Assembly (NCBI GenBank): GCA_940337035.1
Contig: OW679203.1
Coordinates: 81,297,061 to 81,361,060, forward strand
Origin: Agriotes lineatus
Lineage: Eukaryota > Arthropoda > Insecta > Coleoptera > Elateridae
Direction of reading: 5' to 3'
DNA: 64,000 nt
Part shown: positions 47,458 to 58,681 of the stretch, in pieces
How positions within the stretch are numbered: position 1 is the first letter of the stretch
Layout: every line of letters begins with the position of its first letter
Program-made: the position numbers and the translations under genes
Notes under the pieces: generated by a model
Seen by the model: only the letters and a program-made list of their open reading frames with translations
What the model was told of the DNA's origin: nothing
The model's database searches: none

Positions 47458-49969
47458 CAGATTGAGTTCTTGTGATGTTCATGCACTTTCTTAAAATATT
47501 TGTTTTTGCATGGAAGATAAAATATCTAAATACTATTTCCATGAAGCAATTAATAAGAGATTTGTATATACGGGATGATCTTAAAAAAAGTGTATTTTAT
47601 ACGCATGTATTGTTTGAGATAAGTTATTACTAATCAGTAGTCAAGTGACGTAGAAGTCAACTCATTTCAAAAACGATTCTTTTCTTGTGACGAAACTTCA
47701 ATATTTGGAAAAATTCAATAAATATTTTTGGGATAGGTGATTGCGATTGCTTTATAAGCGACTTCGTTTGCATTTAAAAAATTACGAGATCACGATAGGC
47801 CTGTATTTACCCATATTATTTCCAACTGTCATTTTCTGTAATTGTTTGCATCAACTATGTTCCTGCGATCTCTTCATGTCATTCTTCCATCGATTGTTAG
47901 GTCTTTGGCATTTCTTTTGTTTTTTGAGTCTCCACGGTTAGATGCTCCGACTACTTTCTGTGCAACACGATGTAACGCATCTGTTACTTGTGTTTATTGT
48001 TGAATGTAGTTATTTCCTCTTGAGTGACTTAGATTGATTTCTAATAATCGTTTTTTCTGTGATCTTGGAACTGTGGCAAGAGGTTTTAATTTTTTCTTTG
48101 TTATTTCGGTTCGAAACTGCGGCCACTACTTCCATTTCAGCAGATGAGATGCTTTACATTTCTTACAGAGCATGCTAGCCCAGAGGCGCCAGCGCCAAGT
48201 GCTTGTCCGATTTTACAGCCCCAGGGGCAACCTACGGCTTATCGCTAGATAGATGTAAGCGTCCGAGGCATAGCTAATATTACTTGAAGATCAGTTTACC
48301 TCCCATTGGTGTGCCTTAGAACTACAATTTAGACTTCGTATCGGATCTTACAGATACTCCATTGATTTCCGCCGCCATGGTTCCATCTGAACTTAATTTT
48401 TGAATGAGCGCCGTCTTATAATCGATTGCTATCAAGTCCTCTCTTGACTTTGCCGGTCCGAGGTCCATCGAGCTCAGGAATCGCTAATCTTAGCAGAATA
48501 TCTTCGCTCGAGCCTGAAGCTGAGTCGCCTGGCCGCCTGTCTCGTACTGTCAATTTTTACTTAATTCAAGCATTCGGTGTAAATTATCGCCCATTTTTGA
48601 GTAAATTACAACCCATAATAATTACCATAATTAAGGTGCAGGTGTTTGCAATATTTTAATAATCGACCGGTTAGCAGACTTAAATTTCGAGCACATGCTG
48701 ATCTGGGGTGTGTAAATCGCTATTTGGAGACGGTAGCTGGCTTATCAGGCCATCAACACTGCCTTCTTTAATCTGTATTAGGACGTGACGTAACGATTTA
48801 GAGTAATTTAATACAAATACGAGCTCTGACAGCTGTCGCCTACGTGAATCATATGTATCTTGGTGTGTTTAGTATAAACGTATTAGATTTCATCTTGTTT
48901 CATTTCTTGTAAAGCAAAATGCAGTATCCGTTTTCAGCGAATTGAGAAACATTTTCAGAAAAAATAGAGGCTAAGCAAGTTCGACTCCGACGCTTTGAGC
49001 AAGGTTTTCCATAATGGAATCTGCTTATTATATCTCCGCCCAATGATGACTATGGTGGTGCCCTAAAGCTTTTTTGTCGTGCTTATTGATTTGACTTTCA
49101 CAAGCAAGTACATGCGCTTTCAGTTAAATACTGCGCCCACCGCGTTAACTAGTCGAGCAACCCTATAAACGTGTTGCACGGGAATTAACCTTGTAACATT
49201 TTGTTCGTTAAGCTTTATGATGCAAAGATACGTCAATACTGGTATGGCATTTTGGTTGCACAGTTTTTTAAATGTGTTCGTAATGAATTAAGATTACTTC
49301 TGCTATGCACCATGCTGTCGGAATTTTTTCCGTTTTTAGACAAATATATACTAACTCATGCTTGGTATCATTACTAGAGTTCTTTACTATGTTCATTAAC
49401 ACGTTGTCCGGAGCTGGTTTTTTGTTGCCTTTGTTTTGTGCTAGCGCGTAGTTTATTTCTGAAGTGTAAATTTCGGGAATGTCTTTTGATTAGCAGTTTT
49501 CCTTTTCTTTCCTTTTGGAGCTTCCTACTTGCTTTGCTATGCCATGTCTGTTAGCTATTGTTACACCGTCGCCTTTGTTTATCTTCACAGTTTTTTCCTT
49601 TCCCATGCTTATTTTTTTCTTAACTGTTTTTCGTATACCCTTTCGAAATTCTAGTCGTTTTCCGATCTTAGCATTAAAATATCCGCTGTACGGACCAGGT
49701 CTATCATGTATACATTGAGAACCATTTTCATAACATTAAAACACATTGTTCTATCACCAGGACACGTTCTGTATTTAAAAACTAGAGTTACTAATATTGT
49801 TGAGCCTGTTCTTATGCTCCACTCTCTACATTGTAAGGTTTTCGTAGCATTAAACAGTGCTATTTCTCTGGTAATACTATTGATAAAGGTAATCCATTTG
49901 TTACAAACTGTTTGTACCGCACTTTAATTTAAATGTAAATTATATCATCTACATTTTGCAAACTTGTAG
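47458..49969. other. no recognised exon; presumed upstream intron of the DEG/ENaC gene
   Basis: The exon at 49970 starts in phase 2, so an N-terminal exon must lie upstream. No His-Gly-containing DEG/ENaC N-terminus was recognised here; it may lie before or inside this stretch. Confidence 0.4.
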
Positions 49970-50176
49970 GTTTATCTGGTGGATTGTACAGGGGGTGGCA
50001 AGCTTCTGTGTGATCTACTTGGTACTATTTTCATGGAACCAATTTATGGAAGACCCTATCGTTACTACTCTGGAATCTCCAAACTACCCGATAACGAAGA
50101 TACCATTTCCTGCAGTATCAATTTGCAATCTGAATAAAATCAGCAGGCGTAGGGCCCAAGCGTATGCAGAATGGTT
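49970..50176 (+). CDS. DEG/ENaC (pickpocket-like) sodium channel, TM1 exon
   Basis: Member of the trimeric, amiloride-sensitive cation-channel family, acting at the plasma membrane. The exon follows the acceptor AACTTGTAG (ending 49969, phase 2) and ends at TT/GTATGT (50177, phase 2). It encodes the first transmembrane helix FIWWIVQGVASFCVIYLVLF. This is followed by the start of the extracellular domain with PITKIPFPAVSICNLNK, matching the family signature FPAVTICN.N, and then SRRRAQAYAEW. The phase-2 junction completes TTG (Leu) with the exon at 63712. The N-terminal cytoplasmic exon and the later cysteine-rich and TM2 exons are not in view. An alternative donor at 50181 would break phase with the next exon. 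Confidence 0.87.
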
Positions 50177-50931
50177 GTATGTATAAACGTTTTAAAGAAA
50201 TATGAAAATCACAAGTATGGAGAGATTTTTGTGTAATCTATCTAGCCATGAAAAAATACTTCAAAACAAAATTCTTGAACAATTTATTTTGCCAACTTTG
50301 CTAATACTAATTTAGTTTTATAAGTCAATGATAGCCGCTGGGTGCCAAAGAAAGAGTTGTATGGAAGACGATTAAGATCTATGAAGCAGCAATAATCGAT
50401 AATTGTCGAGTTTTGTGCACTCCGCAACTGTCATAGAGCAAAATTCTTTTGAATCGGCCCTTTTAGTTGACAGCAAATTTTACACGTTTAAATGTTTTTT
50501 CATATAAAGTGCACACGACAGTTTCAGTGGGATGTGGTTCACTCTGAAAGCGAATTATATCAAACGCGCAGAACTACAAAAACAATTAGGGAGTAGCTAG
50601 AGCTGGCACGTTACTACATTCTGCAGCTAAGCGATCTAATTCAGGTAGCGTTTAGTCTTTTCAGAAGAAGAAAACTCAGGCTAGGCGTCCGTTACGTGAA
50701 ACCTCATAAATATCCATGATACCACAAAAAGGCGATTGTCGGAGTACAAAGGTAACTCAATTAGCGATAACGAAAACCGGGACCCTAAGGGTTTAAGTAC
50801 TGTATAAGTACTGTATACGCATCCACACGAACGTAAAGTTATTTCTGTCAGCTATCTGGTATCATGAAAATTGAAGCACGCTAGAAAGAGTGCTGATGTC
50901 TTTCGAAATTCTACTCTCTCGGCATACGTAG

Positions 50932-50935
50932 ATCC
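50932..50935 (+). repeat. target-site duplication ATCC (left)
   Basis: ATCC directly precedes the 5' LTR and is repeated directly after the 3' LTR at 59988-59991. A 4-bp duplication is usual for Ty3/Gypsy integration. Confidence 0.9.
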
Positions 50936-52241
50936 TGTAACGCCCCGTTTTACAAGAGCGTTTAATAATTATTAACTACTTTTGGACCACGATATATGCC
51001 AATTGAGGCAGGTATAAACTACCATTATCTCGTTGGAGCGTGTGGTTGGCGATAACAGCGCTTGTTTTCTGGCTCGAACGCGTCGATCCTAGCGAGGGCT
51101 TTCCTGTTTCGATTTTGCTAGCAGACAAAGCGGTCAGATTTTGCTTTAATTGACAGCGCCGCAAGGGATGATGCTAGTCAAAGAAGTCTGCACAGATTTA
51201 ACTAATGAAAGTTCACTTTAGTGATAATCCGCGAACCGCCGTTCTCCAGCTTTAGGTGAGATTTCTTCTGGCTTATTTTTTTCCTTTACTAACTTCCGTA
51301 TATTGGCGTTTAGGCGGAAAAGAAGGGCAAGCAAAGTGCCACCAAAGGATAGACTAGGGGCTATAAGCACTCGCAGAGCGTAAATCGCGGCACCTGCGGC
51401 GCAATTTCTTTTAACAAATTGGGGTCCCGATAATGTCTTCGAATTAACTGGCGTCGAGGTCCGACTTATGAGACGTGCAGAGGTCAATCATTATCTACAA
51501 GGATTCTTCCATCACGATATTGCGGCGCTCTACACCCTCAAGATGCGACCTGCTTGTGTATTATGTAAGTACAACCTAATTCAGCGTTTTTTTATCGTAC
51601 TGGCGGATTGCCGCATAAAGAAAATAACAGCTAACTTAAGGCCTTAGGTGTTTACAACTGTTACGTACGCGATCATATTTCTTTTTAAAATTGCAATTGA
51701 CGCTTATTGCGTGAATCCTAATTAATCTCAATTGCTGAATTTGTATGTACTCCTTATTAGTGCAGACGCAAATGCCAGAGTAGCGTTCCGCACAATTGTG
51801 ATTTTAGTGTAATTAATTCCTTTGCACTTATCATAAATTGGTTACTTTGCCTATGAAATTATTTAGTCAATAATCTAGTATAGTTGTTTGACAATTATCA
51901 GCCATTAGGCTACAGTGGTATTGCACTTGTTGCTAGTAATATTTTAATTGAGTAAATGTCCCCATGCTAACAATTTGTTTTATTGATATATTTTTCTACC
52001 ACGTTCCCGTCTGCACGTTTGAAATGTCAACAGCATAAGCGCCAAAGGTAGGTGGTGGGTTTACTAGCTGCATTCGTATCGGTTGTGAAGACAACCAGGC
52101 GCCCTAATTTTTTTGAAGGTTGGAAGTAGTTTTTGTGAAAGCCGAAAGGATCTGAACCTAATCCTTGCTCACGCCACAAATCTATCGAGGATATCTGAGC
52201 TAGTCCCGGCCGTGTGCGCCCTTATTCAAAGGGGTGGCACA
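50936..52241 (+). repeat. 5' LTR, 1306 bp
   Basis: Begins TGTAACGCCCCG and ends GGGGTGGCACA (TGT...ACA inverted termini). Compared line by line with 58682-59987, the only difference seen is T at 50949 versus G at 58695. It should carry the element promoter and polyadenylation signal, but no convincing TATA box or AATAAA was located. Confidence 0.96.
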
Positions 52242-52247
52242 CGAAGA

Positions 52248-52265
52248 TGGCACCCAATCGTCAGG
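52248..52265 (+). other. probable primer-binding site
   Basis: Six bases after the LTR, TGGCACCCAATCGTCAGG begins with the TGG expected opposite a tRNA CCA end. It partly resembles the tRNA-Lys-type site TGGCGCCCAACG. The tRNA cannot be assigned with certainty. Confidence 0.55.
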
Positions 52266-52501
52266 GCCTGATTAGGAACGTTTTTAGAAGTGTTGTTTGA
52301 ATTTGGGCAATGAGGTTGGCGAATTAACTTCTTTGGTCATCATTAACTAGTAGGCTAGGGCAGATAGGTTAATTAGATACGATAAGGCTTAAGGATATAG
52401 CGAATAATCTGCTACCTATTTTTAGTGTTAATTATAGATGGGAAAAATTATTTATCAGTAGTAGCATAGGCATTTGCATTTTAAATTCGTTAACTGGCAT
52501 C

Positions 52502-54175
52502 ATGTTGCGTGTAAATTGTTTAATTTCGGACGAGTTAGATTGGGAATTATTATCGCGAAATGTTGACCCTGCAGGTCGCAAGGTTGAAGATAAACGAAAG
52601 TTACTTCGAGCTCAAATAAATTTGGAAAAATGTGAGCCTGCACGCGTTTTACAATATTCAGACGTTGCATTTGATGTGCCTACCGAATTAGAAAGTTGCA
52701 AAATTAAGCTGTCGGAGTTGGCGAATTTGATTGGAAATTTTGAAAATAAACCGCAGACGTCGGAATTTAATCGTTTAGAAACTAGATTAGGGCATGTATT
52801 ACGCCGCGTAAATTATTTGTCTGGCAAAACCAAGGAAACGACTAAGTTAGAATGGCAGACAGTACGTGATAGGTGTTTAGAGCTATTTGAATCGTTATCT
52901 GAAGTAGGAGAAAGCGACGTCATGCAACAGAACGATTTACTTTTACTGTTGGAGCAATCGCAATTAGCAAACATTTCTGCTGGCGGTGAAATAGCGAGTA
53001 ATGTTCCACTAGAGAGGGAAAATAAATGTAATTTAGAAACCACGATAGCTGCTTCGGTTCCCATTCATGAAGGTTTGCCTTCAGCAAGCAATTTTCCTGG
53101 ACCTCATTCTCGGTACACGACTTCAAGCAGGGATGGTCTAGCTAATTATGGTCTTGCTTATACTACAGCCGTCAGTGCGTCGGCACAACCGCGGTTTAGC
53201 GTAAGTGAAATGATTCACAGCTCACCAGATCCTCCTTCGCGTCCGGTCGAATTTGAAGCGACAGTGGCAGCTGATCAATTCGCGTCAAGGCTGAAAGATT
53301 TAAACTTAGCAGACCCTGTATATCATGCGTTTCCGTCTAGTCGTTCAGTAAGTGTGTCCAAATGGAACCTTAAATTTAGCGGAAATACAGCGACACAAGG
53401 TGTTAGCTCATTTTTGGAAAGGGTTGAAGAACTTCGAGTAGCTCGCCATTTATCTTTTGATCAGTTGTTTAGAGAGGCGGTAGATTTATTTGACGATCAA
53501 GCGCTCATTTGGTTTCGATCGATTCGAAATAAGATTAATAATTGGCAGGATTTAGTAGGTCTTCTTCGCAGACATTATCAACCAAGCGATTATGATGATG
53601 TCTTATGGAATGAAATTAGAGCGCGTAATCAAGGAGCAGACGAACGCCCTCATATTTACATAGCGGTTATGCTAAATTTATTTAATCGGTTAAGTAAAAC
53701 TCCTTCGGCGGAGACGCAGCTTAAATACATTCGTCAAAATTTACAACCTTACTATTCCAATCATTTAGTGTTAGCTCGGATTCCTAATGTTGACGTATTA
53801 ATAGAATTTTGTCGCGAGTTAGAAGAAACCAAGAACAGAAATAAAAAATTTAGACAAAACTTTACAACGGGTAGTACTCCATTGGAGCCGGATCTGGCTT
53901 ATAGACCCACTAATAACGTGAAGCGTCAGGTGAATGCTATAGCCAGAAATAAAAATAGTACATTCGACTCATCCCTCTCGCGTTCCTTAACATTTAGAGG
54001 TAAATCGTTTGCAAGGGCAAACCAAAATTTAATTTGCTGGAATTGTAGACAACCAGGGCATACGTATCATAGATGCGAGGCAGAGCGTACTTTTTTCTGT
54101 TATGTATGTGGAACCCCGGACACAAGCTTCTCAAATTGTTCAAAATGTAAACAACGGTTACCAAAAAACGAATGA
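52502..54175 (+). CDS. gag: Gag of the Ty3/Gypsy element
   Basis: A 557-residue structural protein forming the cytoplasmic particle that packages the element RNA. The first ATG after the leader is at 52502. The retrotransposon-gag capsid region spans about 285-445 (SKWNLKFSGN, FLERVEELRVAR, LFDDQALIWFRSI). The nucleocapsid end has one canonical zinc knuckle, CWNCRQPGHTYHRC (512-525, CX2CX4HX4C). A second knuckle, CYVCGTPDTSFSNC (533-546), has Thr in place of His. Residues about 60-140 are helical and charged. The gag stop TGA (54173-54175) overlaps the ATG at the head of pol, and a slippery heptamer lies just before it. Confidence 0.95.
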   Translation: MLRVNCLISDELDWELLSRNVDPAGRKVEDKRKLLRAQINLEKCEPARVLQYSDVAFDVPTELESCKIKLSELANLIGNFENKPQTSEFNRLETRLGHVLRRVNYLSGKTKETTKLEWQTVRDRCLELFESLSEVGESDVMQQNDLLLLLEQSQLANISAGGEIASNVPLERENKCNLETTIAASVPIHEGLPSASNFPGPHSRYTTSSRDGLANYGLAYTTAVSASAQPRFSVSEMIHSSPDPPSRPVEFEATVAADQFASRLKDLNLADPVYHAFPSSRSVSVSKWNLKFSGNTATQGVSSFLERVEELRVARHLSFDQLFREAVDLFDDQALIWFRSIRNKINNWQDLVGLLRRHYQPSDYDDVLWNEIRARNQGADERPHIYIAVMLNLFNRLSKTPSAETQLKYIRQNLQPYYSNHLVLARIPNVDVLIEFCRELEETKNRNKKFRQNFTTGSTPLEPDLAYRPTNNVKRQVNAIARNKNSTFDSSLSRSLTFRGKSFARANQNLICWNCRQPGHTYHRCEAERTFFCYVCGTPDTSFSNCSKCKQRLPKNE

Positions 54176-54211
54176 AGACTGGTTTCGTTCCCAGCCAACG
54201 AACAATCAGTC
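54163..54211 (+). promoter_or_regulatory. -1 programmed frameshift signal at the gag-pol junction
   Basis: In the gag frame the codons CCA AAA AAC GAA TGA contain the heptamer A AAA AAC (54163-54169), a classic simultaneous-slippage site. After a 7-nt spacer comes a stem-loop at 54177-54211: GACTG pairs with CAGTC, and GTTTCGTT pairs with AACGAACAAT with two bulges, closing a CCCAGCC loop. The pol frame is open from 54151, so slippage by -1 carries ribosomes into pol and bypasses the gag stop. Confidence 0.85.
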
Positions 54212-57200
54212 GTAAACCATTAGTGGCTGATGATTGGGATAAATGGTTAGGCCATGTTAAAACTTTTCATCATACATCCCGGTTGAATTCTGTTTTTTAT
54301 CACCGCAAATTAGATAATCGTCCTTTCGTATTAGTAAACATTCTGGGTACTAGTATCCTTGCTCTTTTAGACTCAGGCGCTAATCAGTCAGTAATAGGGA
54401 GTCAAGGATTATTTTTGTTAAATAAGCATAACCTCAAAATGCGCGGATCTCCTGCAGAGATGCAACTTCAAACAGCAGATGGCGCGTATCAAAATATTTC
54501 CGGAATAGTAGAACTTCCTGTAACAATAGACGGAACCACTAAAGCTATCAGTGTTCTGATATCTCCAGATATTTCAAATTCTTTAATTTTGGGAGCGGAT
54601 TGCTGCTATATGTTTGGCCTTAAAACCAATTTCAAACATGATAGTTTTTCAGTGTCAAGTCTGAGTACTACTAGAAAATATATACATAGTAAAAATGATC
54701 TCGATTTGGAACAGGTTAGGGAACTAGAAGTAGTTATCAATAAGTTTCAACAAATAAGTGGTCCAGGCTTAGGGCTTACTCCGTTGGTGAGTCATCACAT
54801 CGATACAGGCGATGCGAAACCTATTAAGCAAAGGTATTATCAGATGTCCCCGGTTATGTTAGAAGCCGTTAATAAAGAGGTAGATAAAATGCTTGCGCTT
54901 AAGGTGATACGAGAATCTTCTTCACCATGGAACTCTCCTATCGTGATGGTTAAAAAAAAAGATGGTAGCTTACGGTTCTGTTTTGATGGCCGACAATTGA
55001 ACGCTGTTACTAAACGCGACGCCTATCCACTACCATACGTTAATGGAATCCTTGACCGTCTCAGAGACTCGCGATACCTGAGTTCTATAGACTTAAAAAA
55101 AGCTTTTTGGCAAATTCCTCTTTCGGACAGTAGTTGTGAGAAGACAGCCTTTACCGTGCCGGGACGAGGTTTGTTCGAATTCACAGTTTTACCCTTCGGC
55201 CTTAGTAACAGTCCACAAACCCTTCAAAGGTTAATGGATAATCTCCTGGGACCTCAGTTTCCTAACGTATTTGTATATTTGGACGATATCATCATAACTT
55301 CTAGTACCTTTTCCGAACATATTTTAACATTAACTAGAGTTTACGAAAGATTGCGAGATGCGGGTTTGATAGTTAATATCGATAAGTGCGAGTTTTGTAA
55401 ACCTTCTTTAGCGTACTTAGGGTTTCTAGTAGACAAGGATGGATTACGCACGGATCCTTCTAAGGTAGAGGCAATTGTGTCATTTCCTACGCCAAAAACG
55501 GTCACCGAGATTAAACGTTTCCTTGGCATGGCTAGTTGGTACCGTCGGTTTATTCAAAATTTCTCATCAGTTGTTTCTCCAATCTTAAGCCTTGTGAAAG
55601 GGAAAATTAAAAGCCAACGCGTTAAATGGAATAATGACGCCGAGCGATCCTTCCAACAGCTTAAAAGACTACTAGTTACCGCGCCTATATTGTCAAGTCC
55701 CGACTTCACGCGACCTTTCATTATTCAATGTGATGCGAGCGACGTAGGTTTGGGAGCAGTTTTACTCCAAGGCGAAGGCGAAGATGAACGCGTCATCGCT
55801 TATGCAAGCCGCACTTTAACAAACCCTGAAAGGAACTATTCGACAACTGAGAAAGAGTGTCTAGCTTGTCTTTTTGGGATTGAGAAATATCGACCTTATG
55901 TAGAGCTCACGCGATTTAAAATAATCACTGATCATTATGCACTCCTTTGGTTACACAAACTACAATCGCCCAGTGGTAGGTTAGCGAGATGGACAGCCCG
56001 TATGGCACAGTATAGCTTTGATATAGAACACCGTAAAGGGAAATTTAATGTAGTTCCCGATACTTTGTCGCGTGCCCCGACTTCAGTAACACAGATTAGT
56101 TCCATGTCCTTTACAGCTCCTGACCATTGCCCATGGTATAAGCGCATGATTGAACGCGTACAATCGTTTCCCGAACAGTACCCTTCCTGGAGAGTTGAGC
56201 AGGATGTGCTTCATAAGTTCATTCCCAACAAGCACGACATTATTTCAAATTTAATTGAATGGAAAATCGTGATCCCTAAATCTAAGCGTAAGGAGTTACT
56301 TCAGCAGTATCATGACGAACCAACTTCGGGTCATTTAGGGTCGTTTAAGACGTATCAAAAGTTGGCCGAAGTTTATTACTGGCCTCAGATGAAATCGGAC
56401 ATAGCTAATTATGTACGGTCATGTAATATTTGTCAAGCTAGTGAAGCTTCTTCACAACTTCGTCCTGGTTTCATGGGTCGCCAGAAGCGTGTGAAGTACC
56501 CTTTTCAGCTTATTTCCATTGACCTCGTGGGACCTTTCCCTCGGTCTACAAAAGGTTATACCTCTTTGCTGGTAGTCACCGATTGGTTTACAAAATTTAC
56601 GCAAATTCATCCCTTAAGGAAAGCAACGGCTTCCGCCATCGTCAAATTTTTAGAAAACGATGTATTTTTGATGTTTGGCGTGCCCCAAATTATCATGTGT
56701 GACAATGGCCCTCAATTTGTAGGAGGACTTTTTCAAAAACTTATTGACCGCTATCGTGTTCAGAAAGTATGGTATAACGCCGCTTACCACCCTCAAGTGA
56801 ATCCCGTAGAGCGTACTAATAGGGTTATTACTACCGCGATACGTTGCTACGTCAAAGAAAATCATAGACATTGGGATACGGAGATTTATAAAATAGCGCA
56901 TGCGATTCGCAACGCAGTACACGAAGTTACTGGTTATACTCCGTCATTTTTGAATTTTGGTCGTACCATTCCGGTTCAAGGCGATTATTATGGTAAACTA
57001 CAAGAGTTAGGAGTAGATGATATATCGTTGGATACCCGCGAACGGCTCGCGAATGACGTTAATCAGCTCTCGCCCCTTTACAAGGATGTAGTTTTTCGCC
57101 TCAACCAGGCTTATGAACGGAATAAACGCCAGTACAATTTAAGAAAACGGTCGTTGCGATTCAAAAAAGGCGTTATGGTATGGAAACGGAACCCAGTGCT

Positions 57201-57375
57201 CTCCGACGCGGCCAAGGGTTTTGCAAAAAAGTTAGCTCCAAAATACATTCAAGCCAAAGTAGCTGAAGTGACAGGTTCGGTCACTTATCGTTTAGTAGAT
57301 CTGAACGGTCGAAATTTGGGTGTTTGGCACATCAAAGATCTTAAGCAAAGTCATCGCGAAGTCAATGAGGAGTAA
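54172..57375 (+). CDS. pol: Pol polyprotein of the Ty3/Gypsy element
   Basis: 1067 codons from an ATG overlapping the gag stop, in the -1 frame. Domains in order: aspartic protease (LLDSGANQSVIG, Asp67); reverse transcriptase (about 215-420, catalytic YLDD at 369-372, FGLSNSP before it); RNase H (Asp520 in QCDAS, Glu560, Asp587 in TDHYAL, Asp630); integrase zinc finger (His714, His721, Cys751, Cys754); and integrase core Asp784, Asp844 in CDNGPQF and Glu880, spaced D-35-E. The C-terminus ends in GVWHIKDLK without a chromodomain. All key residues are present and there is no stop, so the enzymes could be active. The encoded proteins copy the RNA into DNA and insert it. Confidence 0.96.
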   Translation: MKTGFVPSQRTISRKPLVADDWDKWLGHVKTFHHTSRLNSVFYHRKLDNRPFVLVNILGTSILALLDSGANQSVIGSQGLFLLNKHNLKMRGSPAEMQLQTADGAYQNISGIVELPVTIDGTTKAISVLISPDISNSLILGADCCYMFGLKTNFKHDSFSVSSLSTTRKYIHSKNDLDLEQVRELEVVINKFQQISGPGLGLTPLVSHHIDTGDAKPIKQRYYQMSPVMLEAVNKEVDKMLALKVIRESSSPWNSPIVMVKKKDGSLRFCFDGRQLNAVTKRDAYPLPYVNGILDRLRDSRYLSSIDLKKAFWQIPLSDSSCEKTAFTVPGRGLFEFTVLPFGLSNSPQTLQRLMDNLLGPQFPNVFVYLDDIIITSSTFSEHILTLTRVYERLRDAGLIVNIDKCEFCKPSLAYLGFLVDKDGLRTDPSKVEAIVSFPTPKTVTEIKRFLGMASWYRRFIQNFSSVVSPILSLVKGKIKSQRVKWNNDAERSFQQLKRLLVTAPILSSPDFTRPFIIQCDASDVGLGAVLLQGEGEDERVIAYASRTLTNPERNYSTTEKECLACLFGIEKYRPYVELTRFKIITDHYALLWLHKLQSPSGRLARWTARMAQYSFDIEHRKGKFNVVPDTLSRAPTSVTQISSMSFTAPDHCPWYKRMIERVQSFPEQYPSWRVEQDVLHKFIPNKHDIISNLIEWKIVIPKSKRKELLQQYHDEPTSGHLGSFKTYQKLAEVYYWPQMKSDIANYVRSCNICQASEASSQLRPGFMGRQKRVKYPFQLISIDLVGPFPRSTKGYTSLLVVTDWFTKFTQIHPLRKATASAIVKFLENDVFLMFGVPQIIMCDNGPQFVGGLFQKLIDRYRVQKVWYNAAYHPQVNPVERTNRVITTAIRCYVKENHRHWDTEIYKIAHAIRNAVHEVTGYTPSFLNFGRTIPVQGDYYGKLQELGVDDISLDTRERLANDVNQLSPLYKDVVFRLNQAYERNKRQYNLRKRSLRFKKGVMVWKRNPVLSDAAKGFAKKLAPKYIQAKVAEVTGSVTYRLVDLNGRNLGVWHIKDLKQSHREVNEE

Positions 57376-58667
57376 TCCGTCGTGACGCATGTAATTATAT
57401 GTCTACCATCGTGATTTAGGCATAAACTGATTTGACAACATTTAAAGTTGCGGAAGAGTCGCTTCCCCAACTTACAATTATCTTACTTGACCATTAGCAT
57501 TAGTTTAGTTAGGTTAGTTAGGAATCTATAGTTTATAGGCAGTTTTCTTGAGTTCTTCTTCTAGTTGGTTCCTCATGTGGTATTGGAATGGTTTTGACCC
57601 TAGAGGTAATCACTCGATTGGTTACTTACTTACCTTGAGTCGTTGCATAGAACCTCTCAGTAACTGTGTCCTATGTGAGGCAGTTCTTATTAGTAGTTTT
57701 TTTATTGCGTAATTTTGTTCTGTGTCCGATGTGGTGCAGACGTGTTATATTAATCAAGTATATATTTTTTCTTGGCCTGAGCCCCATTTAGGTGACGAGC
57801 TCTGCCTAGAACCCCTTGGCGCTTGCGCTAAAAGCCGTGCGAAGACTATGCATCTTAGGTTAGTTCCTTCCGTAGGGATTTAGTAAGCGTTTTGCTTATG
57901 TGTAGGAACATATATGATAGAGTCCCATTTATGGAGTCTCTTTTGAGTAAGTAGCTCAATCTGTGGCAATCAATACCCATCTAGGATCCTACAGAAACAT
58001 TATGTTTTAATTTAGGTTATAGGGTTAGATAGAATTAGGTGTAGATAGTTTAGTTAAGGGTAAGGTAGTAATGGGTTTCACCTTTTGGAGTCCTTGACTG
58101 GGTTTTGTTTTTTGCTTGGGTGGTTGGTTGGGCAAGCAGGGTGGCCACTTTGGGAATTTACCTCGTCGTTCCAGGCGGTGGATCTTCATATTTTTTCCCC
58201 CCCTGTCAGTATCTCCAGGATACTCTTTAATGGTGAGACCGTGAACCCGGCTTGTAAATAGGTCCCGTTTTGGGAATGTTAAATGTCTACTGGGTTATTG
58301 TGATGTCACGATGGGGACATTTGGGGTGGGTGTTTCGGATTTGGGTGATGTTTGGATGCTGAGGAGAGCTGCTGTGGATTCGTGGATGTGGGTGAGGGAG
58401 TTACATTGGGCTAGTCACCGGCGCGCCTTTGTCATCTAGCGCGAAGACTGGTCTGGTGCCCGAGCTTGTGTCTGCAATCTCGTGGTTGCTTCCTCCGGTT
58501 TCCAGCACCATTCTCTAAATTTGGGGCGGAGGTTTTAGGGGTCTAGTCCCGGGAATTTTCCCGAATCTTAGAATATTTATTAGGGTATTCCCTTGGTTTT
58601 TTCATTTAAATCATTCCTGTGTGTAGTACACTGTACGGCCTTTCAAGGTACTTTCAATGCCTGTCCC
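57376..58667 (+). other. untranslated region between pol and polypurine tract; no env
   Basis: 1.3 kb, G/T-rich on the + strand, with no ORF of useful size. An envelope gene, as carried by some insect Gypsy elements, is absent. Confidence 0.85.
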
Positions 58668-58681
58668 AAGGAGAGGGGGAG
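58668..58681 (+). other. polypurine tract
   Basis: AAGGAGAGGGGGAG immediately abuts the 3' LTR, the expected primer site for plus-strand DNA synthesis. Confidence 0.93.

Noticed and set aside
51218..51487. 89-codon antisense ORF in both LTRs (also 58964-59233)
   Set aside because: It appears in both copies only because the LTRs are identical, has no recognised family and no promoter evidence.
57376..58667. Possible envelope gene downstream of pol
   Set aside because: No ORF of adequate length, no signal peptide or transmembrane segment is present.
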